Of a stretch of DNA of 64,000 bases, positions 51,809 through 60,124 are shown in pieces. The notes under the pieces are model-generated. The model did no database searches. It saw only the letters and a program-made list of their open reading frames with translations, and had not been told where the DNA came from. The DNA is from CADCWN01 sp046328475 (GTDB lineage Bacteria; Chloroflexota; Chloroflexia; Thermomicrobiales; CADCWN01). Where the stretch lies: positions 1 through 64,000 of the forward strand of contig JAXLWN010000022.1 of assembly GCA_046328475.1 (NCBI GenBank), written 5' to 3'. The translations under genes and the position numbers were made by a program. Every line of letters begins with the position of its first letter. Within the stretch, counting starts at the first letter, position 1.

Positions 51809-52102
51809 ATGCAGCTCATCGAATTCCGCGTCACCAAGGATACATTTGGCTGGCCGCATCCATTCATCCCGAACGGGACGACCGTTATCCTCCTTCAGAA
51901 AAGCAACGCCAGGGTAATGCGCTATGAAGCGCCACAACCGCCTGATGATCCATTCCCAAAGCTGGACCCTGCTGCCAACGCAGTGGATTTAGGTCCCGAG
52001 GCACTGAGGCTAGTCCTGGCACAATTCCCCGATGCTCAGTCATCGGAGAAGGATCAAGTCTTTACCTGCCCCGATGAGCTTGCCGTGAAAGCAGCCTGGT
52101 AG
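51809..52102 (+). CDS. Hypothetical 97-aa protein
   Basis: No family was recognised. The protein is short, soluble and acidic, starting MQLIEFRVTKDTFGWPHPFI, with a Pro/Asp-rich middle (PPDDPFPKLDP). Its base composition is clearly less GC-rich than its neighbours, which suggests recent acquisition. It starts six bases after murQ with GAGAAGG upstream, so it may be cotranscribed. Confidence 0.6.
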   Translation: MQLIEFRVTKDTFGWPHPFIPNGTTVILLQKSNARVMRYEAPQPPDDPFPKLDPAANAVDLGPEALRLVLAQFPDAQSSEKDQVFTCPDELAVKAAW

Positions 52103-52111
52103 AAGCGCTTG

Positions 52112-53617
52112 TCAACGGACGCCTGCGCCCTGGGTCCATTGCCAGGGGCTGACGGGGATGCCCTGGATGCGGACTTCCCAGTGGAGGTGGGCACCGGTGG
52201 AGAGGCCGGTGGTGCCGACGCGGCCGATCAGGTCGCCGGTCTGCACGGTCTGGCCGACGGTGACGAGGATCGCGGACTGGTGGAAGTAGCAGGTGAGGAC
52301 GCCGAGGCCGTGGTCGATGGCGGTGAAGTTGCCACGGATGGGCAGGGTGCCGGTGTAGACGACGCGGCCGGGGGCGGGGGCGACGATCGGGGCACCTTGC
52401 GGCGCGCCGATGTCGAGGCCGTTGTGCCAGGAGTTGAAGGGGCCGTCGTTGTAGGCGCGCACCTCGCCGAACTCGGTGGTGATCGGCCCCTGGGCGGGCA
52501 TGATGAAGGGGCCGCTCCAGAGCGGGTTGGGCGTGTAGATCTGGTAGAGCGGGTTGACGACCTGCAGCTCGCGCTCGGCGACGGCGGGGTCGAGGAGTTC
52601 GCCCTGGTCGGGTGGGAGGTAGACGCGGTCGCGCGGGAAGTTGGTCTCCAGCACGGGGAAGGCGAGGTTGAGCGTCTTGGTGCCGGTGGTATCGCGGACC
52701 TCGACGGAGAGGGCGTGCGTGCTGACGGGGGTGTCGGGACCGAGGCCGATGAAGGCGCGGTAGTAGATGCCGCTGCCGAAGAAGGTGACGGGGCGATCGT
52801 CGAGGCGGGCGCTGAGGACGGTCAGGGGGCGGTCGGCGAAGAGTTCGGCGGTGGTGGTCTGGCCCTGGCCGGGGGTGGGGAGGGAGAGGGTCAGGCTGAT
52901 GCGCGCGGGGCGAGGCCAGCCGCGCGCGACGAGGAGCTCCTGTCCGAGTGAGGCCGGGATGACTGCGTCGGTGGCCGGGTCGTACTCCAGGCGACCGCGC
53001 TCGAAGTGCTGCACGACGTGGCTGCCGTTGGGGAGTTCTTCGCTGAGGGGGTAGCCGAGGAGGCGTTCGCCATCGTTCGCCTGCCAGTAGGCGAGGAAGC
53101 CGTTGGCGAGGCTGTGGCCGGTGGCGGCGACGTAGGCGCGCTCGCTGGTCGAGGTGAACGCGGGGATGGGTGGAAAGGTCTGGCTGCCCAAGGCTTCGCG
53201 GCCGAGTTGGCCGAGCATGACCTGCCAGTTGCCGTCGCTGCCGAGGTGCAACTCGAAGCGGGCGCGGTCGAAGAGTTGCGTGGTGCGGCGCTGGCCGTCC
53301 GCGCCGCGTGCCTGGTATTCCTCGCTGAGGGGGTAGCCGAAGGTTGCTGCGCCGCCGTTGGCGAGCCAGAAGTCGCGGAAGGCACCACGCAGGTAGTGGC
53401 CGGTCTGCGCGAGGTAGTCGGTGCCCGCCGGGAGTGCGCCGGAGGGGGGCGGGGCGGACGTGGTCGGTGGGGATGGCTCGCGCCGCGCCAGTGAGGAGGC
53501 TTCGTCGTCGGCCGCAAGCAGCGGGGTGGTCAGGGCGAGGCAGAGGCCGAGCGCGAGGAGGAGCGCGCGGAGTGCCGTCGCGGGTGGGCGGGGGGCTGAG
53601 CGGTGCGTGTGTGCCAT
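52112..53617 (-). CDS. Secreted M23 metallopeptidase with two FGYPL wall modules
   Basis: The 501-aa protein has a signal peptide (residues 1-36) and a Ser/Pro-rich linker. Two wall modules follow (about 65-235; FGYPLSEEYQ and LGYPLSEELP, each with QLFDRA or QHFERG), then a beta-rich middle. The C-terminal LytM/M23 domain has zinc-ligand motifs WHNGLDIG and GAHLHWEV. It should cleave peptide cross-links of peptidoglycan at the cell surface. The same modules occur in the propeller protein at 42.4 kb. It is convergent with the small gene downstream of murQ. Confidence 0.92.
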   Translation of the reverse strand: MAHTHRSAPRPPATALRALLLALGLCLALTTPLLAADDEASSLARREPSPPTTSAPPPSGALPAGTDYLAQTGHYLRGAFRDFWLANGGAATFGYPLSEEYQARGADGQRRTTQLFDRARFELHLGSDGNWQVMLGQLGREALGSQTFPPIPAFTSTSERAYVAATGHSLANGFLAYWQANDGERLLGYPLSEELPNGSHVVQHFERGRLEYDPATDAVIPASLGQELLVARGWPRPARISLTLSLPTPGQGQTTTAELFADRPLTVLSARLDDRPVTFFGSGIYYRAFIGLGPDTPVSTHALSVEVRDTTGTKTLNLAFPVLETNFPRDRVYLPPDQGELLDPAVAERELQVVNPLYQIYTPNPLWSGPFIMPAQGPITTEFGEVRAYNDGPFNSWHNGLDIGAPQGAPIVAPAPGRVVYTGTLPIRGNFTAIDHGLGVLTCYFHQSAILVTVGQTVQTGDLIGRVGTTGLSTGAHLHWEVRIQGIPVSPWQWTQGAGVR

Positions 53618-53865
53618 GGGTGGCGTACTCCCTCGATGCCGGACCTATCCTTATAACGATGCTACCACGGTCTGGCTACGGTGGTGGGGCGGGACGCGCG
53701 CGGGCCGGGCGATGCGCATTCGTTCGCAGCTGGCGGAACTTTCCGCAGGAGGTGGCGTTTCTCCTGGTGTGCCGCGCGGGCATGTATCTTGCAGCGAGAC
53801 AGCGGACAAGCGATAGCCCACCAAGCTTGCCTGCATTCAGCGCCGAGGCTGATAAGGAGAGTGTG

Positions 53866-54705
53866 ATGCGTTGCCCGCGCCCTGCCCTGGTTGGAATGAC
53901 TGGCTCCTGGTATGCCGCGCCGCTGCGGCGTGGGCTGGTCCTGGCCCTGGTGTTGCTCGCGTTGGGGGGGCTGGCGGGGTGCAGCTTCCCGGGGTCGGCT
54001 GTGCCGACAGCTACGCCTGAGCCGACTGCTACCGGTGTCCCTGTCACGGTTGCGGCGACCGCGACGGTGGCGCAGGTGGCTGTGGCGATGCCGAGCGTTG
54101 CACCGAGCCTGCCGACTGCCACCGCGACGATCGCCGCGACCGCGACCGTGTCGGCGACGGCGACGGTGCTGCCAACGATGACGGTGGTGCCGACGACTCG
54201 TCCGGCGACGCCGGGGACGCCTGCGACGCCTGTGGCGTCGGCGACGCCGGTGCAGGGGGGGCCATCCCCGACGGTGTCGCCGCTGGGGGATGTGCAGGTG
54301 ATCCGAGATGCGGCGCAGGCGTGCGAGTTGAGCATTCCGGCGGGCTTTGTGCCGACGAGCATACCTGGCACGTATGCCAGCGCCGATGGGCGGGTGACGA
54401 TCGCGCTGCAGTCGCTCCCGGTTGCGCCGGGTGAGGGGCTGGATGACCTGGCGTTGCCGTTCATGGGGGAGTTCATCCCGACGGTGGAGGGGTATCAGCA
54501 GACGGCGATCATCCGGCTGGCGGATAACCTGCGGATCGACTTCAGCGGGAATCGGCCTGGGCGCGGCGTGGGCACGGTCTACTTCCATCAGTTCGGGGCG
54601 ACGGTCTGCGCGATGACGCTCTTCGTGGGCGAGGGGAGTTCCGTCGCGTACGATGCGTTCGCCGAGGCGCTGATCGCTGCGCTACGGCCGAAGGGGGTGG
54701 GGTAA
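53866..54705 (+). CDS. Lipoprotein with Thr/Pro/Ala linker
   Basis: The 279-aa protein has a signal peptide with lipobox LAGC (cysteine at about residue 36), to be lipidated by the Lgt at 23.9 kb. Residues 45-145 are Thr/Ala/Pro/Val repeats (TATA, TPT), resembling a cell-wall-spanning stalk. The C-terminal 130 residues form a globular domain (ACELSIPAGFVPTS, GTVYFHQFGATVCAMT) of unknown function with a conserved-looking cysteine pair. The ATG at 53866 follows AAGGAG. It stands alone, and element B follows its stop codon. Confidence 0.82.
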   Translation: MRCPRPALVGMTGSWYAAPLRRGLVLALVLLALGGLAGCSFPGSAVPTATPEPTATGVPVTVAATATVAQVAVAMPSVAPSLPTATATIAATATVSATATVLPTMTVVPTTRPATPGTPATPVASATPVQGGPSPTVSPLGDVQVIRDAAQACELSIPAGFVPTSIPGTYASADGRVTIALQSLPVAPGEGLDDLALPFMGEFIPTVEGYQQTAIIRLADNLRIDFSGNRPGRGVGTVYFHQFGATVCAMTLFVGEGSSVAYDAFAEALIAALRPKGVG

Positions 54706-54757
54706 GTGAGTTACGTGTACGCATGTACGCGTGTAAGTGAGTTACGCGCGTACGGGG
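54706..54757. repeat. GTACGCG/GAGTTACG repeats after the lipoprotein gene
   Basis: Units of GTGAGTTACG and GTACGCATGTACGCG run directly from the lipoprotein stop to the element B tail. The unit sequence is unique to this site. Confidence 0.65.
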
Positions 54758-55097
54758 TGGAAAGTAGGTTTGTTTTTGCATTTTTAACTCTTCCTCTTCC
54801 TCTCCTCTGGGGTAGGGTGGGGCAAGGCAAGATCCGTGCGGTGGTGCGGAATTTTGGCGTGGGTGGGGGATGGAAAACGGTTTGATTGTCGATAGGTTGG
54901 CCCCTCAATCCCGCACGGGTGGGGACTTTAACACGGTGGTGCTGAGGGTGTGGGTGGTCATGGGCGGCCTCCGTGGGTTGGGTAAGGTGCGGCCTGGGCG
55001 GTCCGGCGCGGGGGCCGGGACGCCTTGCGGTGAAGGGCCGCTACATATACGGACCCGTCGAGGGGGCGAATCGTGCCACGGTGGGGGAAAATGGTGG
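54758..55097 (-). mobile_element. Two-copy dispersed element, short copy (B)
   Basis: Read on the minus strand, this copy has the head CACCGTGGCACGATTCGCCC (55062-55083) and the ATG with CCCACGGAGG (54958-54975). An 18-codon frame starting MTTHTLSTTVLK follows, then the 147-bp tail (54758-54904). The tail aligns along its full length with copy A at 42026-42172, including the hairpin, the GAGGAAGAG run and M-x-KQTYFP. The interior is only about 50 bp instead of 800, so B looks like an internally deleted form or A like a form that gained cargo. Confidence 0.6.
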
Positions 55098-55227
55098 GGT
55101 GGGGTGGGGAGGGCGTGGGATGACCCCTCCCCGCCGCCTGCGGGCGGCGACCGCACCCTCCCTGCAGGAGGTACCCGCCTTGCGAGGAGAGGGTGAGGGA
55201 TGCTGGGGGATGCGGGTGGCGATGGGT
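55098..55227. repeat. GCCGCCTGCGGGCGGC hairpin block
   Basis: This contains CCCCGCCGCCTGCGGGCGGCG and a GGAGGTACCCGCC stretch with GAGGAGAGGGTGAGGG. Similar blocks lie near 35340, 35443 and 58063. Confidence 0.6.
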
Positions 55228-55228
55228 G

Positions 55229-55265
55229 GAAAAGAGGCGGCGCGGACATTTGTCCGCGCCGCCTC
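55229..55265 (-). terminator. Rho-independent terminator of rpmE
   Basis: On the minus strand a 15-bp perfect stem (GAGGCGGCGCGGACA and its complement, 2-nt loop) is followed by TTTTC. It lies 24 nt after the repaired rpmE stop. Confidence 0.85.
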
Positions 55266-55288
55266 GTGGTGTGCTTGAGTTGGGTGGG

Positions 55289-55737
55289 CTACTCGTCGGG
55301 GGTGGTGTCGGGGGTGGCGGTGTCTTCGGTGTCGGTGTCGGTGTCGGCGCGCCGGTCATGGCGGCGGCGAGGCGAGCGGCGGTTTCGCGGCTGGTGTTGA
55401 CGCTGCCGCGCGAGGCGGGGGCGTCGGTGATGGCCAACTCGACCTCTTCCTCGTTGCGGCGCATCTCTTCGAGGCGACGGCGCTGTTCCAGCTTCTCTTC
55501 GCGGCGCTCGGCCTTCCTGCTGCGGCCCGGCGTCTCTTGCGCGACGGCCACGCGGCGCATGAAGCGCTCGACCTGCCCGGCGGTGTCGACGATGCGCTGC
55601 TCGCCGGTGTAGAAGGGGTGGCAGGTGGAGCAGACGTCGACCGAGAGGGTCGGCTTGGTCGAGCGGGTGGTCCAGGTGCTGCCACAGGCGCAGGTGACGG
55701 TGGCGGTGATGTAGCGGGGGTGGATGCCTTGCTTCAC
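55289..55737 (-). CDS. rpmE: 50S ribosomal protein L31 with long charged tail, frameshifted near 55350
   Basis: Residues 1-70 are a normal zinc-type L31 (MKQGIHPRYITATVTCACGS, DVCSTCHPFYTGEQRI) with four cysteines. A helical Arg/Glu extension follows (RKAERREEKLEQRRRLEEM). As read, the frame runs on through the terminator and element B to 54958. With one base restored near 55350, the tail becomes acidic (ADTDTDTEDTATPDTTPDE) and stops at 55289, just before the terminator, which is much more plausible. It starts with GTG with AGGAG upstream, downstream of rpmA. The tail is unusual for L31. Confidence 0.88.
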
Positions 55738-55841
55738 GGGGGTCTCCTCATGGGGCGGAAGGGAGAAGGGAGAAGGGAGAAGGGGGAACGATGCGGTACG
55801 CTTCTGCCCCTCTCCTTTCTCTCTTCTCCCCTCACCCTTCG

Positions 55842-56135
55842 TTAATCGGCGGCAGCGGCTTCTTCGCTGGCGGCGGCCATGGCAACCGGGTAGACGCTGA
55901 CTCGCTTCCTGTTGCGGGCGAAGGCTTCGAACTTCACTTCGCCGTCGATCAGGGCGTAGATGGTGTAGTCCTTGCCGAGGCCGACGTTGTTGCCGGGGTG
56001 GAAGCGGGTGCCGCGCTGCCGCAGGATGATGGTGCCGGGGCGCACGACTTCGCCGCCGTAGCGCTTGATGCCGAGCATCTTCGGCTTGCTGTCGCGACCG
56101 TTGCGCGAGCTGCCGACGCCTTTTTTGTGGGCCAT
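55842..56135 (-). CDS. rpmA: 50S ribosomal protein L27
   Basis: The 97-aa ribosomal protein has the standard L27 core: AHKKGVGSSRNGRDSKPKML, GIKRYGGEVVRPGTIILRQR and FHPGNNVGLGKDYTI. The short Ala/Glu-rich tail is unusual. CGGAGGG precedes the ATG at 56135. It belongs to an rplU-rpmA-rpmE operon. The expected partner obgE, which often follows rpmA, lies 35 kb away instead. Confidence 0.96.
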   Translation of the reverse strand: MAHKKGVGSSRNGRDSKPKMLGIKRYGGEVVRPGTIILRQRGTRFHPGNNVGLGKDYTIYALIDGEVKFEAFARNRKRVSVYPVAMAAASEEAAAAD

Positions 56136-56157
56136 TGTTCCCTCCGGGTGTTGGCGA

Positions 56158-56222
56158 GTGGACGGTTTGCAGGTTGGAAGGTTCAAAAGTTCGAAACGTT
56201 CTAACCTTCTAACTTTCGAACC
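56158..56222 (-). repeat. TTCGAA leader array before rpmA
   Basis: Read toward rpmA, GGTTCGAAAGTTAGAAGGTT-like units face AACCTTCCAACCTGCAAACC-like units and end about 25 nt before the start. They lie between rplU and rpmA, so the hairpin would be in the operon transcript. Confidence 0.8.
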
Positions 56223-56231
56223 GCTACTTCG

Positions 56232-56546
56232 TCAGACGACGATTTCCTTGATCTGCACGCGGGTCAGTGGCTGGCGATGGCCGGTCTTGCGGCGGTACCG
56301 CTTCTTGGCGGTCATCTTGAAGATGACGACCTTGTCACCCTTGTGGTGCTCGGTCACGGTGGCGACGACGCGCGCACCAGCCACGGTCGGGGTCCCGATC
56401 CGCAGCTCGGCACCTTCGCCGCCGACCATCAGCACCCGGTCGAGTTCGACGTCGCTCCCGGCCTCGGCGGTCAGGAGTTCGATGTCGAGCGTTTGCCCGA
56501 CCTGCACTCGGTATTGCTTGCTTCCAGTCTCGACGACAGCGTACAC
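56232..56546 (-). CDS. rplU: 50S ribosomal protein L21
   Basis: The 104-aa protein starts MYAVVETGSKQYRVQVGQTL (GTG codon) and has the family's C-terminal signature HKGDKVVIFKMTAKKRYRRK, then TGHRQPLTRV. It is the first gene of the rplU-rpmA-rpmE operon. AAGGAT lies upstream. Confidence 0.96.
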   Translation of the reverse strand: MYAVVETGSKQYRVQVGQTLDIELLTAEAGSDVELDRVLMVGGEGAELRIGTPTVAGARVVATVTEHHKGDKVVIFKMTAKKRYRRKTGHRQPLTRVQIKEIVV

Positions 56547-56954
56547 CGCTCTATCCTTTTCACGTTGGCACAGTGCGTCTTGATATTCGGCCAGGTCGGT
56601 GCGGCAGGGTCACGCAATAGCGAAGCCGCACAGGCCCGCAGCGGAAGATGGTACCAGAGTGGGGGGGAAACGTCAACTGGAATGCGGGGTTTGGCGAGAG
56701 GAGAGAGGAGAGAAGAGAGTGGAGAGTGGAGAGAGGAGAGTGGAGAGTAGGAAGAGGATGCAGACCGCAGAGGTGGCGGAGGACGCGGAGACGAGAGAAG
56801 GACGAAGGGAAACGGATTGAATTACAGAGGGCACAGGGGGCACAGAGAGACGAGAAGGGAGTGAAGTGAGGACAGGAGACTGCGGGATGGTTGATGGCGC
56901 GGCCCGTTGGGAGGTAGGCCGCGCCGGTGGGACTGCGGGGGAGGGGTGGGGTGG
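56547..56954. other. Gap with GAGAGGA/GAGAGTG heptamers upstream of rplU
   Basis: No gene is seen. From about 56696 to 56755 GAGAGGA/GAGAGTG heptamers occur. A GACCGCAGAGGTGGCGGAGG-type stretch and CACAGGGGGCACAGAGAG units follow. The rplU promoter should lie at 56560-56640, but clear boxes were not found. Confidence 0.6.
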
Positions 56955-57449
56955 TTAGGCTTCGGTGGGTTTGATGAAGGCGCGGAGTTGGTCGAGGTGG
57001 AATTGGCCGAGGTGGAAGCCGTAGCTGACTTCGAGGAGTTTCTGGAGGGTCCAGGGGCCGAAAGGGGTGGTGCGGGTTTCCGCGAGGGCGGCGGGGTCGA
57101 GGCGGCGGACGAAGGCTTTGTTGCCTTCGACGGCGGCGTGCAGCGACAGCAGGAAGGAGGCGAGGGGGGCGGTTTGCCATTCGGAGATCCAGTAGGGGTC
57201 GCTGACGAGGAAGGCGACCGGGGTGGTGGGGTCGCCGTCGAGGTAGAAGCCGGCGTGGATGGGGACGCGCTGCCAGGCGCCGATCAGGTGGGAGAGGAGT
57301 TGGCGGGCGGTCCAGCCGCCGGGGTCGATGCCGCCGGAGAGGGCGGGGCCGAGTTGGCTGATGATGGCTTCCTGAGCGGCCCAGGCGTCGTCGATCATGG
57401 CGATGAAGGGGGCGATGGCGGGGGCTTCGGGGATGAGGGTGGTGGACAT
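56955..57449 (-). CDS. DinB-superfamily protein
   Basis: The 164-aa four-helix protein carries candidate metal-site histidines in LLSHLIGAWQ (about residue 53) and FHLGQFHLDQL near the C-terminus. It is only distantly similar to the DinB protein at 2.8 kb. The function is unknown. AGGAGCC precedes the ATG. The gap upstream holds heptamer repeats. Confidence 0.82.
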   Translation of the reverse strand: MSTTLIPEAPAIAPFIAMIDDAWAAQEAIISQLGPALSGGIDPGGWTARQLLSHLIGAWQRVPIHAGFYLDGDPTTPVAFLVSDPYWISEWQTAPLASFLLSLHAAVEGNKAFVRRLDPAALAETRTTPFGPWTLQKLLEVSYGFHLGQFHLDQLRAFIKPTEA

Positions 57450-57461
57450 TGGGGGGCTCCT

Positions 57462-57520
57462 AGTTGTGAGTCGTGAGTCGTGAGTCGTGAGTGGACGGGG
57501 AGTAACGAGGAACGAGTAAC
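57462..57520. repeat. AGTCGTG and AACGAGT heptamers
   Basis: Four GTGAGTC/GTGAGTCGT units are followed by GTAACGA/GAACGA units, between the DinB gene start and the YCII-like gene. Confidence 0.8.
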
Positions 57521-57544
57521 GAGAGGTGGGACGGGAGTGCTAGG

Positions 57545-57802
57545 TTAGGTGGCGGCGACGGGTTCCTGGGTGCGCGTGAGGGCGACGCGGAAGGGGTAGA
57601 GGGTGGCGGTCATGAGGTTGGCCTGGATGGCGGGGTCGTTGTGCATGATGGCTTCGGCTTCCTGGTGTTGTGGCGTCGTAGACGGTGATGCCGAGTGCCA
57701 TCTTCGCAGCGGCCGACGAAGATGATCACGACCTTCGGCGAGGTGGTGTTTGAGGTAGGCGAAGTGGGTGGCGATGATGGCTTGCTCGGCCGGGAGTGGC
57801 AT
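57545..57802 (-). pseudogene. YCII-like protein, three frameshifts
   Basis: Pieces of a YCII-type small protein can be read in three frames. PAEQAIIATHFAYLKHHLAEG starts the gene, VVIIFVGRCEDG lies in the second, GITVYDATTP in the third, and EAEAIMHNDPAIQANLMTAT returns to the first. These match the known order of the family. All breaks lie within 57660-57740, an 80-bp stretch. Either the gene is decayed or the consensus is poor here. Confidence 0.65.
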
Positions 57803-58295
57803 CGAAGGGGAGGGGTGGGGCAGCAGGGGCGTAGGAGATGGGCGGCTACTGGGCTGCGCAGGCCTCTAGGTGTGCGCGGACAAGCTGAAGCTGGGAAGCA
57901 CGGTGGGCGGGGAGCCGCTGACCGGGATGTGGGGTGTTGGTTGGGATGCGGGCGGGGCGGGGCTGCTCCTTGGTGCGTTCCATGCGGGCGTCGTATATGT
58001 GACTGTATGGTAACATGTTTGGGTGGGATGTCAAGGGGAGGACAGCGAGTAACGATTGACGAGGGGGCAGCCCTCACCCGCCGCCTGCGGGCGGCACCCT
58101 CCTCCCACCGTTTGGGAGAGGGGGAGGGTACTGGCCGGAGGGGGAGGGGATGGTGGAGGCTGGCACGAGAGGGGTAGACCCCTCCCCGCCGCTGCGGCGG
58201 CCCCTCCTGATGAGAGAGGGTGGGGGACCATGGGGAGCGGGTGGCGATCAGCGGGGCAGGTGCCGGTCCCACGCGGGCGGCGCACCGCGTCGCCC
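57803..58295. other. Gap with dispersed repeats
   Basis: No convincing gene is seen. GCCGCCTGCGGGCGGC-type blocks lie at about 58063-58130 and 58170-58230. A GTAG-framed hairpin (inverted, GACGCGGTGCGCCGC) lies at 58275-58299. An AT-richer patch near 57985-58025 may hold a promoter for the minus-strand YCII-like gene. Confidence 0.55.
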
Positions 58296-58299
58296 CTAC
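58275..58299. repeat. GTAGGGGC-framed hairpin repeat, copy 5 (inverted)
   Basis: Read on the minus strand this gives GTAGGGGCGACGCGGTGCGC and ends in CGCCC. Confidence 0.65.
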
Positions 58300-58761
58300 G
58301 AAGGAGTGGGCCTGGGGAGGAGGTGGGGTTGGGGGGTGGGTCGGCCGTTTCGCGTCGTACCAGTGGTGGTTGAGAGGTGGTGGGTGATGGCGCGGCGGAT
58401 GAAGGGGATGGTGTTGGGGGAAGGTCGTCGGGGTGGCACCAGCGGAGGTCGTCGCAGTCGGCGAGGGGGTGGGGGTGCCGGTCCAGCGGGTGGCGGCGGA
58501 GGAGAAGTCGATGCCTTCGCCGGTGGGCGAGGTGTGGTGGATGAGGCCGAGCGGTTGGAGGTCGGCGGGGTCGAGGGTGATGCCGACTTCTTCGCGGCAT
58601 TCGCGCGCGGCGGTGGCGCGGATCGATTCGCCGCCTTCGATGTGACGCCGACGAGGCCGTATTCGCCATCGGCGAAGCCAGTCCCGTGGCGGCGTTGGAG
58701 GAGGATTGCGCCGTCGCGCGGGAGGCGGGTGGGCGACGATGGGGAGGCCCAGGCGTGCCAT
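58296..58761 (-). pseudogene. NUDIX hydrolase, several frameshifts
   Basis: Starting MARLGLPIVAH, the gene changes frame to DGAILLQRRHGTGFADGEYG, then back to the Nudix box HIEGGESIRATAARECREEV followed by GITLDP. It changes again near CDDLRWCHPDDLPP and ends with FIRRAITHHL. The Nudix box GX5EX7REVXEEXGU is intact. The pieces are in the right order, so this is a NUDIX pyrophosphohydrolase with at least four single-base shifts. Confidence 0.7.
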
Positions 58762-58774
58762 TGGGAGCTCCGCG

Positions 58775-59081
58775 CTAGACGAAGCGGCGCTCGTCGGAGA
58801 GGGGGTAGAGCAGGGCGTAGGCGACGATCACGACGACGAGACCGGCCCAGCCGAAGGGTGAGGCTGCCGCCGACCATGATTACCACGCCGAGCACCGCCA
58901 TGAGCGCGGCTGCCAGCAGGCCACCCCGGCGGCGCGGGTGATCTGGCCGCGTCGGCGGTCGGTCGGGGGGACTTCGGCCACTTGCGGCGGTAGTCGAGGA
59001 AGACTTTGACGAAGACGCCGATCAGCACCAGTCCGAGGACGAGGTAGCCGCTGCCGAAGACCAGATACGAATTTCATCCAT
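58775..59081 (-). pseudogene. Small three-helix membrane protein, several frameshifts
   Basis: In order but different frames one reads YLVFGSGYLVLGLVLIGVFV, YRRKWP, VPPTDRRRGQITRAAGVAC, LLAAALMAVLGVVIMVGGSL and GWAGLVVVIVAYALLYPLSD, ending RRFV. The repaired product is about 103 aa with three membrane helices and no recognised family. GGGAG precedes the start. At least three single-base shifts are needed. Confidence 0.5.
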
Positions 59082-59165
59082 TGTTGCACTCCCTCTCTCG
59101 ATCGTCTTGCTCGTCGCCGCCCGGTTGGCCGGGCGGTTGTGTTTGCTTCCCTATTATCGTAGGAG

Positions 59166-59904
59166 TCAGCCGTCTTGTTTCGCGAAGCGCGCGGCGGGTT
59201 GGCGGGCGAAGTTGTCGATCAGTTCGGCGGTGGCGTCGGGCTTGGCGATCATGACGAGGTGAGACGCCGTCGATTTCGTGCGTGGGGAAATGATATTCGC
59301 GCGCGATGTCGTCGGCAATCGCGGCGGCGGGGTCGCCGCGCTGCGGGCGGACGACGATGATGGGGCCGGTCGAGGGCGTAGAAGGGGGCGAGGTCGAGCG
59401 TCTGGTGGAAGGGGGCGACGGGCATCGGCACGAAGGCGGTCCTCGACCCAGTCGGCGTCGCGCTTGGCGAGGCTGTCAGGCAGGAGGCCGGTGTCGGGGG
59501 CGTAGACGGGGATGCCGTCGTCGTCGTAGGCGCGCGTCTGGAGGGGTTTCTGCGGCGGTGCCGAGGGTGGTGGCAAGGCTGGTGCCGGGGCGGGCGAGGA
59601 GGGCGTCGAGGAAGAGGAGTCGCCCGACGCAACTCGGGGGCGAGGGCGGCGACGCGCTGGGCGACCGCGCCGCCGTAGCCGTGGCCGACGAGGACGGCGC
59701 GCTGGAGGTCTTCGTATTCGAGCAGGTTGAGGATGTCGGTCGCGTGCAGTTCGAGATCGATGTCGGGTCGAGCAGATGGTCGCGTTCGCCGAGGCCGGTG
59801 AGGGTGGGGGTGTGGACGAGTTGGCCGCGTGCGCGGAGATCGGCGGCGACGCGGCTCCAGGTAGCGCCGGTCCAGGCACCGTGGATGAGGATGATGGTGG
59901 ACAT
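59166..59904 (-). pseudogene. Alpha/beta hydrolase (EstC-like esterase), several frameshifts
   Basis: The start STIILIHGAWTGATWSRVAA, then HTPTLTGLGERDHLL is typical of the salicylate-esterase/EstC-like subgroup. In other frames follow LVGHGYGGAVAQRVAALAPE with a glycine replacing the expected nucleophile serine in G-x-S-x-G, FLDALLARPG, and FPTHEIDG with the late histidine region, ending ELIDNFARQPAARFAKQDG. Order and spacing are right. The serine loss is either a base error or a sign of an inactive protein. Confidence 0.65.
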
Positions 59905-59910
59905 TCCTGG

Positions 59911-59950
59911 TAGTTTGAAGGTTCGAAGGTTCAAAGTTTCGAAAGTTCGT
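59911..59950 (-). repeat. TTCGAACC leader array before the esterase-like gene
   Basis: Read on the minus strand, TTTGAACCTTCGAACCTTCA ends 10 nt before the ATG at 59904. It has the same gene-relative orientation as the other leaders. Confidence 0.75.
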
Positions 59951-59978
59951 GTGTGCGGGGCGTTGGCAGAGATGTGGG

Positions 59979-60031
59979 CGGTTGAAACCGCGACTGGGGG
60001 CCTGCGGGCCACGAAACCCGCCTGCGCGGGT
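59979..60031. repeat. GCGGG-hairpin element, inverted partial copy 4
   Basis: On the minus strand CCCGCGCAGGCGGG is followed by TTTCGTGGCCCGCAGG and a small palindrome around GGTTTCAACC. Confidence 0.7.
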
Positions 60032-60124
60032 TAGGGACGAGGGTATTGTACGCGGTGGATGGGGGAGGAGCGCGGGGGCGTGCTACACTTCCCGCGCCGC
60101 TGACGAGGCAGTCCGGGCGAGGAT

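Noticed and set aside
54958..55737. 259-aa L31 protein reading through to 54958
   Set aside because: It would cross a perfect terminator and translate element B. A one-base repair gives a natural acidic end.
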